This document shows positions 52,204 through 64,000 of a stretch of 64,000 bases of DNA, in pieces. The notes beneath the pieces were generated by a model. The model ran no database searches. It was not told the DNA's origin and saw only the letters and a list, made by a program, of their open reading frames with translations. Made by a program: the position numbers and the translations under genes. Source of the DNA: Bryoerythrophyllum caledonicum (Eukaryota > Streptophyta > Bryopsida > Pottiales > Pottiaceae); assembly GCA_963971425.1 (NCBI GenBank), contig OZ020518.1, positions 3,856,263 through 3,920,262 on the forward strand, written 5' to 3'. Position 1 is the first letter of the stretch; each line of letters starts with the position of its first letter.

Positions 52204-55020
52204 CAATTCCTCCGCAGTAGGATCATGTTCAACCGCTTGTTGTGCAACAGGAACCCTCGCCTTCCCAGATCCACACACAAAGAGTAGAGTAACAGACGGT
52301 TTTGTCAGCAAGAAAGAAAGACGGTCCCTTCGAAAACATGAGTGATAGGCTTGCCAGAAATGACTGGGTGTTTAACTCAAAATTTGAACGCAAATTTGGA
52401 CCCAAACATGAAGAGGAATTGTGCATGCTAATATATTCTAGTGGAGAATAGTATCTATGAGTTACTTTTAGGGATTGTGATGGACGTTCATGCTACTCAA
52501 GGCATAGTGGTAAAGGGCCCACTCCATTGTATTTTCATCACTTTTTATCATTGAAATTATATGACCACTTACATATTTAGAACCTATAATCTCTTAAGGA
52601 CCATTTGTGTTTGGTACTTTACCAAGTAAATGCATCAATAATGTTTTATAGCTCCACTAGAAAGAACTCAAACAAAAAATTGCTACAAATCCACATTTTA
52701 ATTATGTCCTAGATTTACATCTATCAATAAGGAGAAGGTTTATTCAGCTAATGAATGTTATATGAGGCTAATTCTTTAGTTGGCCACAAATCTAGGGCAT
52801 AATTGAATTGTTCTTATAACTTCATTTCTCCAGCAAGTCACATTTTCTTGATTATAGTGCTCGATGAAAATAATTAGAGGGAGGTTCACATTTTATTGTT
52901 TCTTGTTTTTCTCCTTCATTTTCTCGTTTGTTCTCGGGCCATTGTGTTTTGGACCTAGGTTTCAATTGGTAATCAATGATATGGAATTGTAACTATTGGA
53001 GGTATACCCATTACCCTATTTAGAACAAAGTGCCTTGATTGTTTCAAGGCAATTATAGTTTATTATACAATGTAAATATTTTACAAAGTATGCATGAAAA
53101 TTGTTTCACATGAGTAGGTATGAATATATTTGTTATATAGTTTACAATGTAACAAATGCATACTATGCCTATACTTGTTATATTGGTGGTTTTTAGTACC
53201 ATGCATACTTTTGTGCAAATCTTTAGAGGTGCAAATTAATAGTATAGTTCAAACATTATATCAATCAATTTATTGATATGATTTTGTATTCTCAAAAGGT
53301 TCTATAGTGTACATGCAAAGGACATATTAAGTTCATGACATTAGTAGAGAAAAAAAATCACAAAGTAGTCAAAGAGAGAAAGCACAATTGACAATGTGAA
53401 AATAGCCAAAAGATTTTTCCAAAAATCCAAAAAAAGCTAGGGCTAACAAAATAGGGTTAACAATTCATAGAGTTTGTAGCTAGGGCTAACAAAGTTTTTG
53501 AATCCATCTGGGCTACAAACTCTATGAATTGTCAGAACAGAAAGGGTTCAAAAAACCTTTAATGAGTAGTTTAACAAATTAGGAATTACGATCTAAATAG
53601 AACATCAACTAATATTTATGGTTTCTAGAAAAGTCCATACAATAAGGCTCATTTAATTCTTTTCATGAGATTAAGTATTTACAAGGTTTATTTAAGAGGA
53701 ACACATCCGAAAATACATAAACATTTCAAAAAGTCTTAAGAAACTTCCAAAAAATACACAAAGTCACATACTGAAGTGTTAGTTTCATGAACTCTTTTAC
53801 GTTTGTCTCCTACTTGTCCTTCCTTCTACAATTCTACCTTTGAAACTCCAATTACCATTTCACTTGCTTTACACCCCATGTGTGGAAGGCTTAATATAAG
53901 TGATGTTTGAGATGATGAAACGTACTTATTTCTAGAAGAACTTCCTTCTCTTTTTTCAACTTTTCTATTAGGCATAGAAGTCATCTTCTAAATAAAAGGA
54001 TTTTTGGTCTCTTTACAATGCTAATGAAACTAAACATTTATTACTTTTAATATCATGTGTCTATGTCTACATGTATTTTATTTTACTATTGTAAAAGTAA
54101 AATTAAATGTTTATTATATCAAACTTAGAGATAGTACCAACATAATTGTATTGATGTGAATTAATTTATTTCTACATGAGAAAAAAGACTTTCTCCTAGG
54201 TTCATTAGCTACTAACATTCCAACCACTTGAAAATGCAAATATAGGCTACATATTATTTACATAAAAAAGGATTCAAGTTCATTTGAACATTTATTTTAC
54301 AAATAAGGATGTGAAACTAATATCATAACTTTTGTTTTATTTAACTTTTTTTGTTTTAAGGATACTAGAAAAAGTTGTCGTGAGACGTTTGATGAACACG
54401 ATAATTATCGACCTAATCTTCCTAGATTGAACTTTGAAGTTTATGGTTTGAAGACAAAGCTTTCATGTTATGAAGCTTGAAGGAAAGAATATTATGAAAA
54501 TTCTAGAAACAATTTAGGATTATGAATGATCTGAAGTTATGGATCACATTAGAAAAGGAAAGAAATATAAGAAGAAAGAAATGAGATATTATTTTGGTGA
54601 ATATAGTTCTTACACCTTGTATGTCAAATACACAGAAAACATCATGTTGCAACCCAAATACAATGGCTCTCACGCCTTCAAAGGTTAATTTTCACTACCA
54701 TGATGAGTGTTTGGACCTACCACCATAGTCCACCCAACTATGGTGGGGACTCAGTCTTAAAACCTCCTTGTTTGGGTATTCATAAAGCCCTTTGAGGGGG
54801 GGGGGAGACGGTTGTCTCTTAAGCACTTAGTATAAGGAAGTACTTAGCATAAAAAAGTGTTTACCCTCGAAAGGGGAGAGTAAGTTTATGATGCTAACCT
54901 GCGTGTTGTGGCCATTGACTTAGTATAGAGAATAAACAAACACTATATTCTTAAAAGGAGGAAGTACACTGAATATTGCATTTAGTGTAAGTCGCACTAA
55001 TTGATTTACAAATGCTATAA
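52204..55020. other. AT-rich intergenic region with one strong hairpin
   Basis: No gene I can support. Contains a perfect 21-bp inverted repeat (53460-53480 / 53512-53532) with a 31-nt loop, and a direct repeat of AGCTAGGGCTAACAAA. The last 1 kb is downstream flank of the hydrolase gene, plus a G10 tract near 54797. Confidence 0.45.
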
Positions 55021-55131
55021 ATGTTTACCTTTGCTAAGTATTTTAATTTTTTACAAGGAGCACAATTATGTATCTTTAAGGAGCACAATTATGTATTTTT
55101 TAATTGTGATCTCTTCCTTGAAAGCTGTTCC

Positions 55132-56894
55132 TCAAGTCTTAATGTAGCATTCGGCGCCGATGGCGGGCCAGCGAACGAGCTTCTGTCCGGGGTCGAACCT
55201 GAGCTCGGACCCGAACACGGACCCGGGGAAGTTGGGCTTGGCGATCTCCACATCGAAGCCCAGCACTGTCGAGATCACGCTGCACGACTCGGAATACGCC
55301 CAGAACTCATGCTCGGGTGCGGATTTCACCACCAGCGATGCGGAATTCACCAGATGCGCCTCCACGTTGGACTGCAGAGCGGTGATGTTCCACTTCGCAT
55401 TCAGCGCTTTCCCGACCGTCACGTTGATGCTGCCCTCCAGCACCTGGTACGTGATGTTGGCATAATTGGGGCTCACAGTGGGCTTCGGGCTTCGTTTGCA
55501 TGTGTAGACGCCAGAGTACAGGGCCGAGATGAGTTTCGAGTGGATGGATTCGACTTCGGGGATGAGGCCCGGCAGGATCTCTGACGTGATTCTGGCAGGG
55601 TAGTTGAGGTTGTTGAAATCTAGCGCGGTCGCTTGCGTGTCGTTCAAGACGCTTACGAGCACCACCACGCCGAGCTGGGAATCAGGGTGGAACGCGATGA
55701 TGGAGCGGTACGTGCCCAATATGCCGGCCTTGGAGATGACGGTGGTGGACTGGTTGTCGGTCGTGGTGAGCTGGATGAGCTCCCACGGCAGCGCGAAGCC
55801 GCCCCACAGGAGGCTTGGGGGCTCGGAGCTAGTCGCAGCCGGGAAGACCGTGGTCGGTTTGATCCACTCGCGGATTGCCGCCTCGGAGAGCACCTCCTCG
55901 TCGGGGTGGAGCAGAAACTTTACAAACTTGGTGAGGTCCAGGGCGGTGGAGTACCTGCAATATCATTGATAACTATATCAGAATGGTGATCATTTCATCA
56001 GAGATTAGCCTGGTATTGCAGGTGGGTGAGCGATTGGCGGACTTACATGTCGGCCGTTGGGCCGATCCATCCGACCGAGGTGTTAGGAGGACGTGTTCCG
56101 TAGTAGCCTGGAGCGAAGGGCTTCTTCAGGTTGACGAAATCTGATCCTGTGTCGTCCATATCCAGGGGACCCAATATCGCAGTTCGGATGAACTCGTCCC
56201 AGGACTGTCGTGGCGAGGTCGCCTTTTCCCACGCGTGACCTAGAAGTGCGAAGCCGAGGTTGTTGTAGTAGGGGATCCTCGTCCATGGAGGACGCACCAG
56301 CTCCATCTGTGCAATCCACTGCAGGATGCCCTCCTCCTCCTCCTCCTCGTCCTCGTGCGCTGGCCAACCCTCGCCGAGCTCGCGCGGCAGCCCAGAGAGG
56401 TGGCCCATCAGCTCGCGGAGAGTGATGTCGTGCATCTTCTTCTTGTAGGGATTGATAACTGAGAACTTGGGCAAGAACTTCTTGACGGGGTCGTCCAGTG
56501 CCAGGCGACCTTGCTGCCGGAGCACCAGCGCTCCCATGGCGGTGAAAATCTTGGTGACTGATCCGACACGGAAGGGCACGTCCACTAGTCCAGTGGAGTA
56601 GATGGTGCTATTCCCGTACACCACCGTCACGGCGTACGTTTCGATACCATATGATTTCAGCAGCAACGGAACCTTGGCTTCCAGGCTCGCAATCTGCTCA
56701 CCCAGCTTATCCGTCACCATGTTGTCCTCAAAATTTTCCAACACATCGGATGGTAGGAATATTGCACTGGGGCACTCTGCAACCGAGTTCGCCACCATGA
56801 GCCCCAAGCTCAGGAACAAGCTCAGCATCCACATGACTCTCATACTCACACAACGGTTCCTCATGGCTGAATTTCTGAGTTTTTTGACTGTCAA
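55132..56894 (-). CDS. Secreted serine beta-lactamase-fold hydrolase
   Basis: Two exons: 56894-56047 and 55954-55132 (GT-AG intron of 92 bp), 1671 nt, 556 residues. A hydrophobic stretch (MRVMWMLSLFLSLGLMVANS, residues 18-37) followed by VAEC looks like a signal peptide; Met11 is an equally good start. The S-x-x-K catalytic motif is S112-V-T-K115 in FRVGSVTKIF. The Y-x-N motif is Y210-N-N in PYYNNLGFALLG. A K-A-G near VISKAGILGTYRS takes the place of KTG. This is the class C beta-lactamase / LACTB / penicillin-binding fold. Plant members are peptidases or esterases of unknown substrate, so antibiotic hydrolysis should not be assumed. The poly-Glu loop (180-188) is an insertion. The frame is intact. 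Confidence 0.87.
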
Positions 56895-58144
56895 TCTTTA
56901 CATGAACTAGTTGTGATATTCCCAACTTTTTCATACACCACATGAGTTGTGTTAAAAAGCTAAGCTCATGATCAGACCTTCCTCTCAGACCACATGCTCC
57001 AGATCATCTACAGCTGCGCCACACATGTCAGATAAGAGCCTGTGAAACTTTTGAATTATGCAACGACCTCTACTAGGCTGTTATATGCAGTGGCATGGCA
57101 TAACTTGAGAGCCAAGGTCATGGGCATGGCCAAGACACTGCCATCATGATGCACAATCCGGACAGTTCAACATGGCAAATATCTAAGTGGTGTGAAACTT
57201 GGATGAGTTCCCAACTGGTAAATGTGATGAGGCTTGTTGACTAAATGAGCGCCCAGCAATGAGCATTCCCCACAATATTGTGGTGCCCAATGGCCATGAG
57301 TTTTGTGGATTTGTACGCACATAAACAAAGCACTAAAAGAAAGCACGAACAGGATGGGTTACCATCCATAGCTACAATTCTCTATTTGCTGACTCATATG
57401 AGAGCTACTTCCTGTCACCATGTAAGTCAGTGTATGACGTACCTTGGTACTTTACACTACATCTGGGAAAAAGCCCCCCATATTTCTCAGCACTGCTGCA
57501 ATACCGGGTACACGGGGAAGGTTCTGAAAGGTAAGGTACCTTTGCACTACACTATTGATGATATTTAGTGTTATATGACCAATATTGTAATCACCCCTAT
57601 GGATTGACTTTCACTAAATGTCAATTTGGTGACAAATAGTGTACAACCTAAGTGTCACAATCCTTGGCCTCCTTCCTGACATAGCCGCCTAAGTCTCATT
57701 TATAATGTTGTATGTTGGAAGAGATTCACTTGCTCGGCAATTGGAGCCTGCTGCTACAATAACTTTGTGCCCCACCTCTGGCAATGCCCCGCACCTCAAG
57801 ATAATAACTTGGTGTCGTCAGACTACCTGCAACCAGTAGGATTGTCTGCAATTTAGAATTTCTTGGATGGAACACTTAAAGGATGGAAGGTTTGCATATG
57901 CCATGTGGCAAGATTGGGGAGATTTGTGACAAATTTACTTGACTAATACTAAATGTCATCACGTTAAAATGTAACAACCTACAAAAATTACAGTGATTGA
58001 CAATTAGTGTCTAACTTGACAAATAATGTTATTACATTTGTAGGATAATTGACATTTAGCATTCAAGTTCGTAATTAGTGTTGCGAACACTAAATATCAT
58101 CATTAGTGTACTGACGAGGTAATACATTCACCACGGATCACTTT
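56895..58144. other. Upstream region of the hydrolase; no gene seen
   Basis: AT-neutral intergenic DNA. From 57550 on there are recurring CACTAAATGTC / AATAGTGT words that return at 57950-58110 and 59155-59335, probably decayed TIR repeats. No ORF with recognisable content. Confidence 0.4.
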
Positions 58145-58406
58145 ATTTACCCTGGTTGAGCATTGCATCGAGCCACAAGCTCAGGTGGGACCATTTTTCT
58201 AGCCCGGCCCAATTTAGGGTTCTAAAGGCTTTATTTGGATTATTTTTTTGACAAATTTGGGGCCTACGATTCCAAGTTACCCGGCGGAGCCTCCCTAGGA
58301 ACAAGTAGGGCCCTACTCCAACGCAAAAATTAGGGGCAGGTTTTGTCCCTACCCTCCCAAGTCCTCCCGAGCATGTGGCTCCGTGCAATGCTCGACCGGG
58401 GTGAAT
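58145..58406. mobile_element. Short TIR element, relative of the MULE interior
   Basis: The left end ATTTACCCTGGTTGAGCATT and the inverse of the right end (ATTCACCCCGGTCGAGCATT) match over about 40 bp with few differences. The interior (aaggctttatttgg, gacaaatttggggcctacg) matches 4926-4970 of the MULE but lacks the TTAA MITE. No clear target duplication. Confidence 0.55.
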
Positions 58407-58464
58407 AATGTGTTCCATTCACAACTCCCAGATTTAGTATTTGTGCAATACTGCAACAATTTTA

Positions 58465-58514
58465 TATAAGGTATACCAGCCACTCTGTAAATGAAGTGGC
58501 TGGTATACCTTATA
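58465..58514. repeat. Perfect 20-bp hairpin
   Basis: Arms TATAAGGTATACCAGCCACT (58465-58484) and its exact inverse (58495-58514) with a 10-nt loop. Followed at 58537 by a phrase like the loop flank (ccactctataaatg) and by diverged repeat R. Confidence 0.8.
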
Positions 58515-58536
58515 ACATTGCCACCTTTGGAAAATC

Positions 58537-58775
58537 GCCACTCTATAAATGGGTTCAATTCCGCCCAACCTCCACTTCATTACCACCTAGTCACTCCTTG
58601 TCAACTGCAAATTAAGGTTGTTTATTGGACAAGACCCAGACATTTGGCAACCTTTGGTTGGCGCTAATGGAGAGTACCTAGTGGCTGATTTAGGTTAAAG
58701 TGACAACACATTTTAAAAATTCATAACTAATTCAATTTTCATGGGGAAAATATAAAATCACTTGGGTTGACAAGA
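58537..58775 (+). repeat. Dispersed repeat R, copy 3 (diverged)
   Basis: Shares ggacaagaccca, aattcataactaattcaa and aaatcacttgggttg with the copies at 45.6 and 50.4 kb, in the same order. Many substitutions, so older. Confidence 0.55.
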
Positions 58776-59536
58776 AAACTTTAAGTTCTTTTGCAGGAAA
58801 ATACCTCAAGAATACTTCAAAGTTTCTAATTTTTCCTTTTCCTTAAAGTGGCGGTCGTAGGCCGGTTACATATCTTACATGCATATACAATGACTGCCAA
58901 AACTAAGTACGAAATAGCTTAGTCTACCTTCAGCCATTCATATTTTATAATTTACTCCATTTAATGCCAAATCAATTGACGACTCAAGTATACATTCAAG
59001 TAAATGATGTGGCTACCAAACTACATGTCCAACAATGCAAGATATTTTGAGAAAGAAATAGATCAAAGTAAATTAGCTCTAAAACTTAGTTATGTTCACA
59101 CTTGGATTACACAATGAATGCTATAAATCTGACAAACACAAGTGGTTTTTTGGATGTGACTACAAATAGTGTTAGATAACTAACACTAAATATCAACTTG
59201 TTACAATGTCAGAATGGTAAAAAAAATTACATAAATTGTTACATAACTACACTAAACATCACATTTAGTGTAGTCACGCAAATAGTGTAATTACCCTACT
59301 ACACTATTTGCGAACAAGTTCACAATTAGTGTTAGTCGCCAACATCATTAATGATGCCTCAATCAACCATCTACTAGCCGACGTGTCTTTATTCTCTTTG
59401 TTGACTTTTCCTATTTCCCATCTCTCCCTACCCCCAATCAATCACCTACCGGCCGTCATGCCTTTAGTCCCTCTTCCTTTGCACCATCAAAATCTTTGAA
59501 TGCCCATAACTTACTCAAATTTCTTCAAATTAAACA

Positions 59537-59592
59537 TATGAGATGTTTTTTTGACATCTACAGAAAATGTAGATGTCAAAAAACATCTCATA
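59537..59592. repeat. Long hairpin, 25-bp arms
   Basis: The left arm (TATGAGATG, T7, GACATCTACA; 59537-59562) and right arm (59568-59592) are inverses except for one extra T, with a GAAAA loop. Could be MITE tips or a fold-back transcript. The remaining DNA from 58776 to 60013 shows no gene. Confidence 0.8.
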
Positions 59593-60013
59593 AGTGTGGT
59601 TCCGATTCTTTTTGAGGGGGAATGCTATTATGTGAGCCTAGAGCGGTGATCAGTGAGCGGTGACTCAGCGGTGAGTTGAATATTTTAAGCGAGGACAAAA
59701 AGAATTGGTAGGACGTGAGGCTAAGATAGTACCATTTTTTAAAGAGAAAACAGTGATGGACCTATTACCGTGAGATTAGAAAAGTTCAAAATTGTTAAAT
59801 TTGATGTGATTATATAATTATTATTAGAGCATGTACAAAAATTATTTGAATAGATATATTACATTAATCAAATGTATATGGTTTGCTATAAAGAAAGTGA
59901 TCAATAACATGAATATCAACAAGACATCACCAAGTTATATAGCCATAAAGCACACAAATCCAATCATAAAAAATCAATACATAATATCCAAGATTTCTAA
60001 AAAATCCAGGAGT

Positions 60014-63000
60014 TTAAGATGATGAAGGCTCAGTCGTAAAAGCCTCTAACATAAAATCCTCACTTGTAGGTGACTCTGAAGGCTCTCTATCCTCAGTTGC
60101 TGAATCATCTATGAACTGCAAAACATTGTTATCATACTTCATTTTATTGGGTTTTGGTTTAGAGCAGCCAAACTCCTCAAATGTCATTGCCAGCTTCTCA
60201 GCATACATTGGATGATCATATGACTTCACCGGGCTTAAAAGAAGATCCTGATTCTTCATTAATATAGTGGCTAACGTCAATCCTGAACGGCTGCACATTG
60301 ATATTGTACAATAAGAGAATTTAGAACAAAAGAAAAAAAATGAAAATCATACGAGAGAAAATAAAATGTATATTCACTTACTGAATCTAGCCTTCCGATT
60401 GAACTTCCGAGGCACGACAACCATGGCATCAGAATCTTCCAAAATAATTGGTTACTCACTTGTAGCTGCAGTGCAATCTAGAACCAGATCTCCTACGACA
60501 GTCGTTCCCTTGACAAGGAGCTGGAAAAATTGAGGATCCTTTTGACGAGGCCCCCGCCACGGAATATCACCATTCATTGCCAAGTCACATTCTAAGGTGT
60601 AATTAATCAACATGTCGTCCCGTCCGATGTCCACACTTGCATTCTTATTGTGGTTGACCGTTTGAAAGAAAAATTAGATTTTTCTTTCTCACCAAGGTCT
60701 TTTACAAGGAGGCTGATTCCAAACTTCTACGACTGTCAATTTACAAACAACATTAATATCAAAAAGATAAAGGATACTTTCAATAACAAATCAAATTAAT
60801 ATAAAGAAACACTAAAAATAACTCACGGTGGTAGTAACATGCAATGCCGAAGTCAAGTGAAGACAATTCATGGCCAACCATTCTTTCTTCTTCAACATCT
60901 GATATGTCTCACAAAATCCAATAATATTGCCTTTTGAAACAGCATAGAATGAGTGGAACACTATCATACAACCATCGTCATAAAGATGGAGTTCAACAAA
61001 TGCAAAAGCTGGCTAAAGATCTTCATACTCTTTGCCTTCATTCCAAACTGGCACCATACTTGCTGGTAAAGACACCCCTGGTACAGACAAATTCTCCAGA
61101 CAGTCTAAAAGAACTAGGTCCAATGCTAGCTTGATATCTGCTACACTGTGAGCGCTAAAAGTTTGATTAGAATCTTTTTTCTAAGATTTGTAGTGTAAAA
61201 AGGGCAAGTTGTTAAGTTGTTCTAGAAATAATAGGTGAATGTGAATACTTTGCACTTGTGATTTGAAAGGGTAGCTTAGCTGGACTAGGAAGATCTCTTT
61301 TACCATCCAGATTTAAAAGTGTGGCAGTTACAAGTTACAACTCTTGAGTTCTGAATGTGAACAGTTGTCTGGGAGACTGATAAGTACATTATGGAAAATA
61401 AAGAAAGGTACAGCACATGTTATTAATGTGAAAAAATCCGAAGTGTGCATGTCCCTGGCCGCAGTGGGAGATGGTTCAATCAGTCTGAGTATGCTCTCTG
61501 AATATGCTGCTTAAGCCTGGAAAATATTCAAGTCAACTTGAGGAATTGGAATTAACATGATAAATGAGCAAGACTGAGTTGTGTCAGAAAATTCTCTTAA
61601 TATTATTGCAATAATCAGTGAAAGTAATAGAATGTAAAATAACAGTTCCTTAGTAGACTTGTGGAATTTGTTTAAGTCTGTTGTCAAGTAATCAAGTACC
61701 ACATGCATGCATGCACGCACCATCATCCATCATCTGGGATTTAGTCTACTTGACTTCGAGAGTGTCAGAACAATATCAGTTGATAATCTAATACTTGTGC
61801 AGTGAGTAATGATGTCACATTGGTGCTGTAGTTGGTAATCTAAGGATGAGGATTGATAGTTGAAAGAGGTTTCAGAAAAAAAGAGGATAGTGAATCCTTG
61901 AGAGAATGATAAGATGTTTTTACCATTATTCTTGTTGAGTTAGTGTAGCTACCTGTCTCATCAGAAGAATGAATGGAGAGGACTTGATGTAATTTCATTA
62001 TCTCTTGATAAAGACTTACTATGATGAATGGATCCAGTGTTAGGTTGTGAGGAAATTTATATTCTGAAGATTGACCACCTTCAAGATAATATATTCTTAT
62101 TTGCCTAGTAATAAAAATCTAAAGTTACCAATCAGAATCATTATAGATTCCTTTAGTCGAGAGAATTTTGAAGTCCTTGAATGACATCCATAATTTAAAA
62201 GAGTAAACAAATAATAGCTGTAAAACCATGGTAAGTTAATTGGAAAGAAGGTGAAAGCAAGTAGGAGATGTCTTGGAAAAGACATGCGGGAGTTTGCTTG
62301 AAGATAAGTACACTTCTTTATTGTATTTTTATGCAAATAGGTAGACTTTGGTTTATATATAAATAGCCTAAGATTAATCAATAAATGGCATTCAATTTAT
62401 GGCTATTGTCTATTGGACCAAAGCACTGTCTATTTGACTAGGCTATAACCGCCTGAGGGTTATGCCCCTTGATTATTGTCAAGTTGAATCCCTTTATAAC
62501 CTGCACTATTAAGGGGTATAATAAGAGTGATGTTACCTTGGGTTTGGATGGAGAGTAATATTGTGTGAAACACCTTATAGAAATATCTACTTTGCAAAAC
62601 TACTTGTGACCACTAGTTATATTCAAGGGCTAAACAAAAAGACTTATTTCTGAATTCAAGAAAGGTAGCTTGGGTTGGATGTTTGATTCCAATTTTTTGT
62701 ACTACATACACCATTGAGCTTCCGAGACCGTCTTCTCTCTGATGGTCAGAGCATGTCATAAAACCTCTCCAAGGGCACAAGACCGTACTTTTGTGCTCGG
62801 TACAGTGTGTGAACCAAGTTGGTTTTCACGCGGGACTCCTCAGTGGACCTACAAGTGATGCCAGTATCAAGGTTAGAAATCTACATATATTGCAATATAA
62901 GAAGTATGAAATCAAATGGAAAAATAATGTTGTTGTAATAAAGTGAGTGACTAAAAACTCACTTGTTTATGTCATGCATGACTTGCATGACCAATCCAAT

Positions 63001-63626
63001 CCGTCCCCTTGTCTCCAGTACGATACAGTCAACCGCGATGTGCTAGGAGGGGTCAGCTGAATGAAGCCTGGAAATGTGGTTCATCCATGCTAGAAGCCGG
63101 TGATTGCTGTCCCAAACAAAAAAATTGCATTCTTCATAAAGTTGAGTTCGGGTATTGAACTTACATGGTTTTCAAACACGTCATTCTCCTTCCATAGTGT
63201 TCCAAATTTCAAAATCTCATCCGCGGTGAACTTCGTGCACACTCTGGCCTTATTAGTCGTGGAGACATAAAAAACTACAGCCCCATCTCGATATCCATGA
63301 ATAAATTCATGTTCAAGTTTCACAATGTCGCATGAAAGAGTTGGTCTTACCATTGGCATAGAAACAAGTCTGTACAAGGGGATGCGAAGGCAAAATAGAT
63401 GCTTAGGCTTTATTCTTAGTGAGGAGATTGAAGTCACGGAATCCACTTTCTCGAGACGACGCAAGTCATATTCAAACAACTCCTTCTCTTCATTCTCAAG
63501 ACCTTCATCAACCGGTCCTTCAAATTTACCATCGTCCGCCCGACCTCTAAATTCGGGTTGGGCAGTCTCATCAATTCCCGCAATGCCATCATCAAGGTGC
63601 CCTTGAGATAGAGTCACAGGTGACAC
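60014..63626 (-). pseudogene. Decayed multi-exon gene, ParB-like plus DNA-methylase-like motifs (tentative)
   Basis: Likely exons, 5' to 3': 63626 to about 62963, 61137-60827, 60732-60693, about 60643-60460, 60435-60382 and 60290-60014; most borders have GTGAG-type donors and AG acceptors. Exon 1 reads FIHGYRDGAVVFYVSTTNKA, then SIPELNFMKNA. A 7-T run near 63118 breaks the frame, which resumes as DSNHRLLAWMNHISRLHSAD (a D-x-x-H-R pattern like ParB/sulfiredoxin folds). There is then a TAG, and IAVDCIVLETRGRIGLVMQV. Later exons give AFAFVELHLYDDGCMIVFHS (after another stop), VEVWNQPPCKRP and VGDLVLDCTAATS, which resembles the AdoMet motif of N-6/N-4 DNA methylases. One frameshift and at least two nonsense codons make it a pseudogene or a poorly sequenced locus. 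The 5' end may lie beyond 63626. Confidence 0.55.
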
Positions 63627-64000
63627 ATTTTCTTGCGATTGTCATTACAAAATCATAAATATGAAGATTATTATACAATGAATCATGAGTAGTAAATTTT
63701 ACCATGAATAGACCATGGGGAAAGAATTCATGTCAAGACTCCTCAGCCACTAGTACATACAAATTCCCTCCACAAATTTCAATCTAATTAATTATCTCTC
63801 AAACCATTAAGGAGTAGAAGTAGCAACACAAATCACATCTCTAAATCATAGAAGAGATCATTTTCCCTCACATGAAGACACAACAATGAATGAATAGCCC
63901 TCACAATTATCACCAGTATAATTCTTGATTGAACTCTCTAAGCTTTGACTCCAGAATAAGTCAGTTATATAGAAAGCATGCAATTCTTCAAACGTCATCA
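63627..64000. other. Right-edge flank, nothing recognised
   Basis: AT-rich sequence upstream of the decayed gene. No domain, repeat or RNA feature seen. An earlier exon of that gene could lie here or beyond. Confidence 0.3.

Noticed and set aside
58145..58406. Target duplication around the 58.2 kb TIR element
   Set aside because: No convincing 8-11 bp direct repeat could be found at either tip, so none is claimed.
61137..62963. Short ORFs in the 61-63 kb interval as separate genes
   Set aside because: They are small, AT-rich and lie in the presumed intron of the decayed gene; no recognisable protein text.

Overview
The window looks like nuclear DNA of a streptophyte plant. The best-supported genes are a plant-type ribosomal protein eL6 (two copies), an RH47-type DEAD-box helicase and two other multi-exon genes, all with GC-rich exons, GT-AG introns and telo-box (AAACCCTAA) elements near two of the promoters. 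The intergenic DNA is AT-rich and full of transposons. The density of old elements, and a retroelement that carries a DNA methyltransferase and a PHD finger, suggest a non-seed plant (bryophyte or charophyte grade), but the species cannot be read from the sequence.

Layout. 1-2.2 kb: 5' part of an RH47-like helicase (minus), divergent from RPL6 copy 1 (2.66-4.44 kb, plus). 4.8-6.0 kb: a Mutator-like TIR element holding a TTAA-flanked MITE. 6-11 kb: no confident gene, one tRNA-derived SINE candidate. 11.2-21.2 kb: a decayed Ty3/gypsy element with gag, CCHC knuckle, protease, cytosine-5 DNA methyltransferase, RT, RNase H, integrase and PHD finger, split by a 3.34-kb TG...CA insertion. 23.7-25.5 kb: RPL6 copy 2, from a recent duplication of about 2.3 kb. 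26.6-28.5 kb: an intact seven-exon gene of unknown function.

29.24-43.45 kb: a complete, apparently intact 14.2-kb non-LTR retrotransposon on the minus strand. It has a 12-bp target-site duplication and sits inside a TTAA MITE. Its 2623-residue ORF2 combines an APE endonuclease, RT, RNase H and a C-terminal restriction-like endonuclease, the architecture of Dualen/RandI elements, plus a 2A-like GDIETNPGP motif near the N-terminus and a degenerate duplicate of that motif. This is the most notable object in the window.

44-52.2 kb: a cluster of TTAA-flanked, piggyBac-like MITEs with small broken gene fragments between them. 55.1-56.9 kb: an intact two-exon secreted serine beta-lactamase-fold hydrolase (minus). 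58-60 kb: TIR relics and strong hairpins. 60.0-63.6 kb: a decayed multi-exon gene (minus) that may join a ParB-like motif to a DNA-methylase-like motif.

The genes do not form a pathway. The only plausible shared regulation is the bidirectional spacer between the helicase and RPL6 copy 1. The main content is nested transposition: a LINE in a MITE, a MITE in a MULE, a TG...CA element in a gypsy element, and MITEs in introns.
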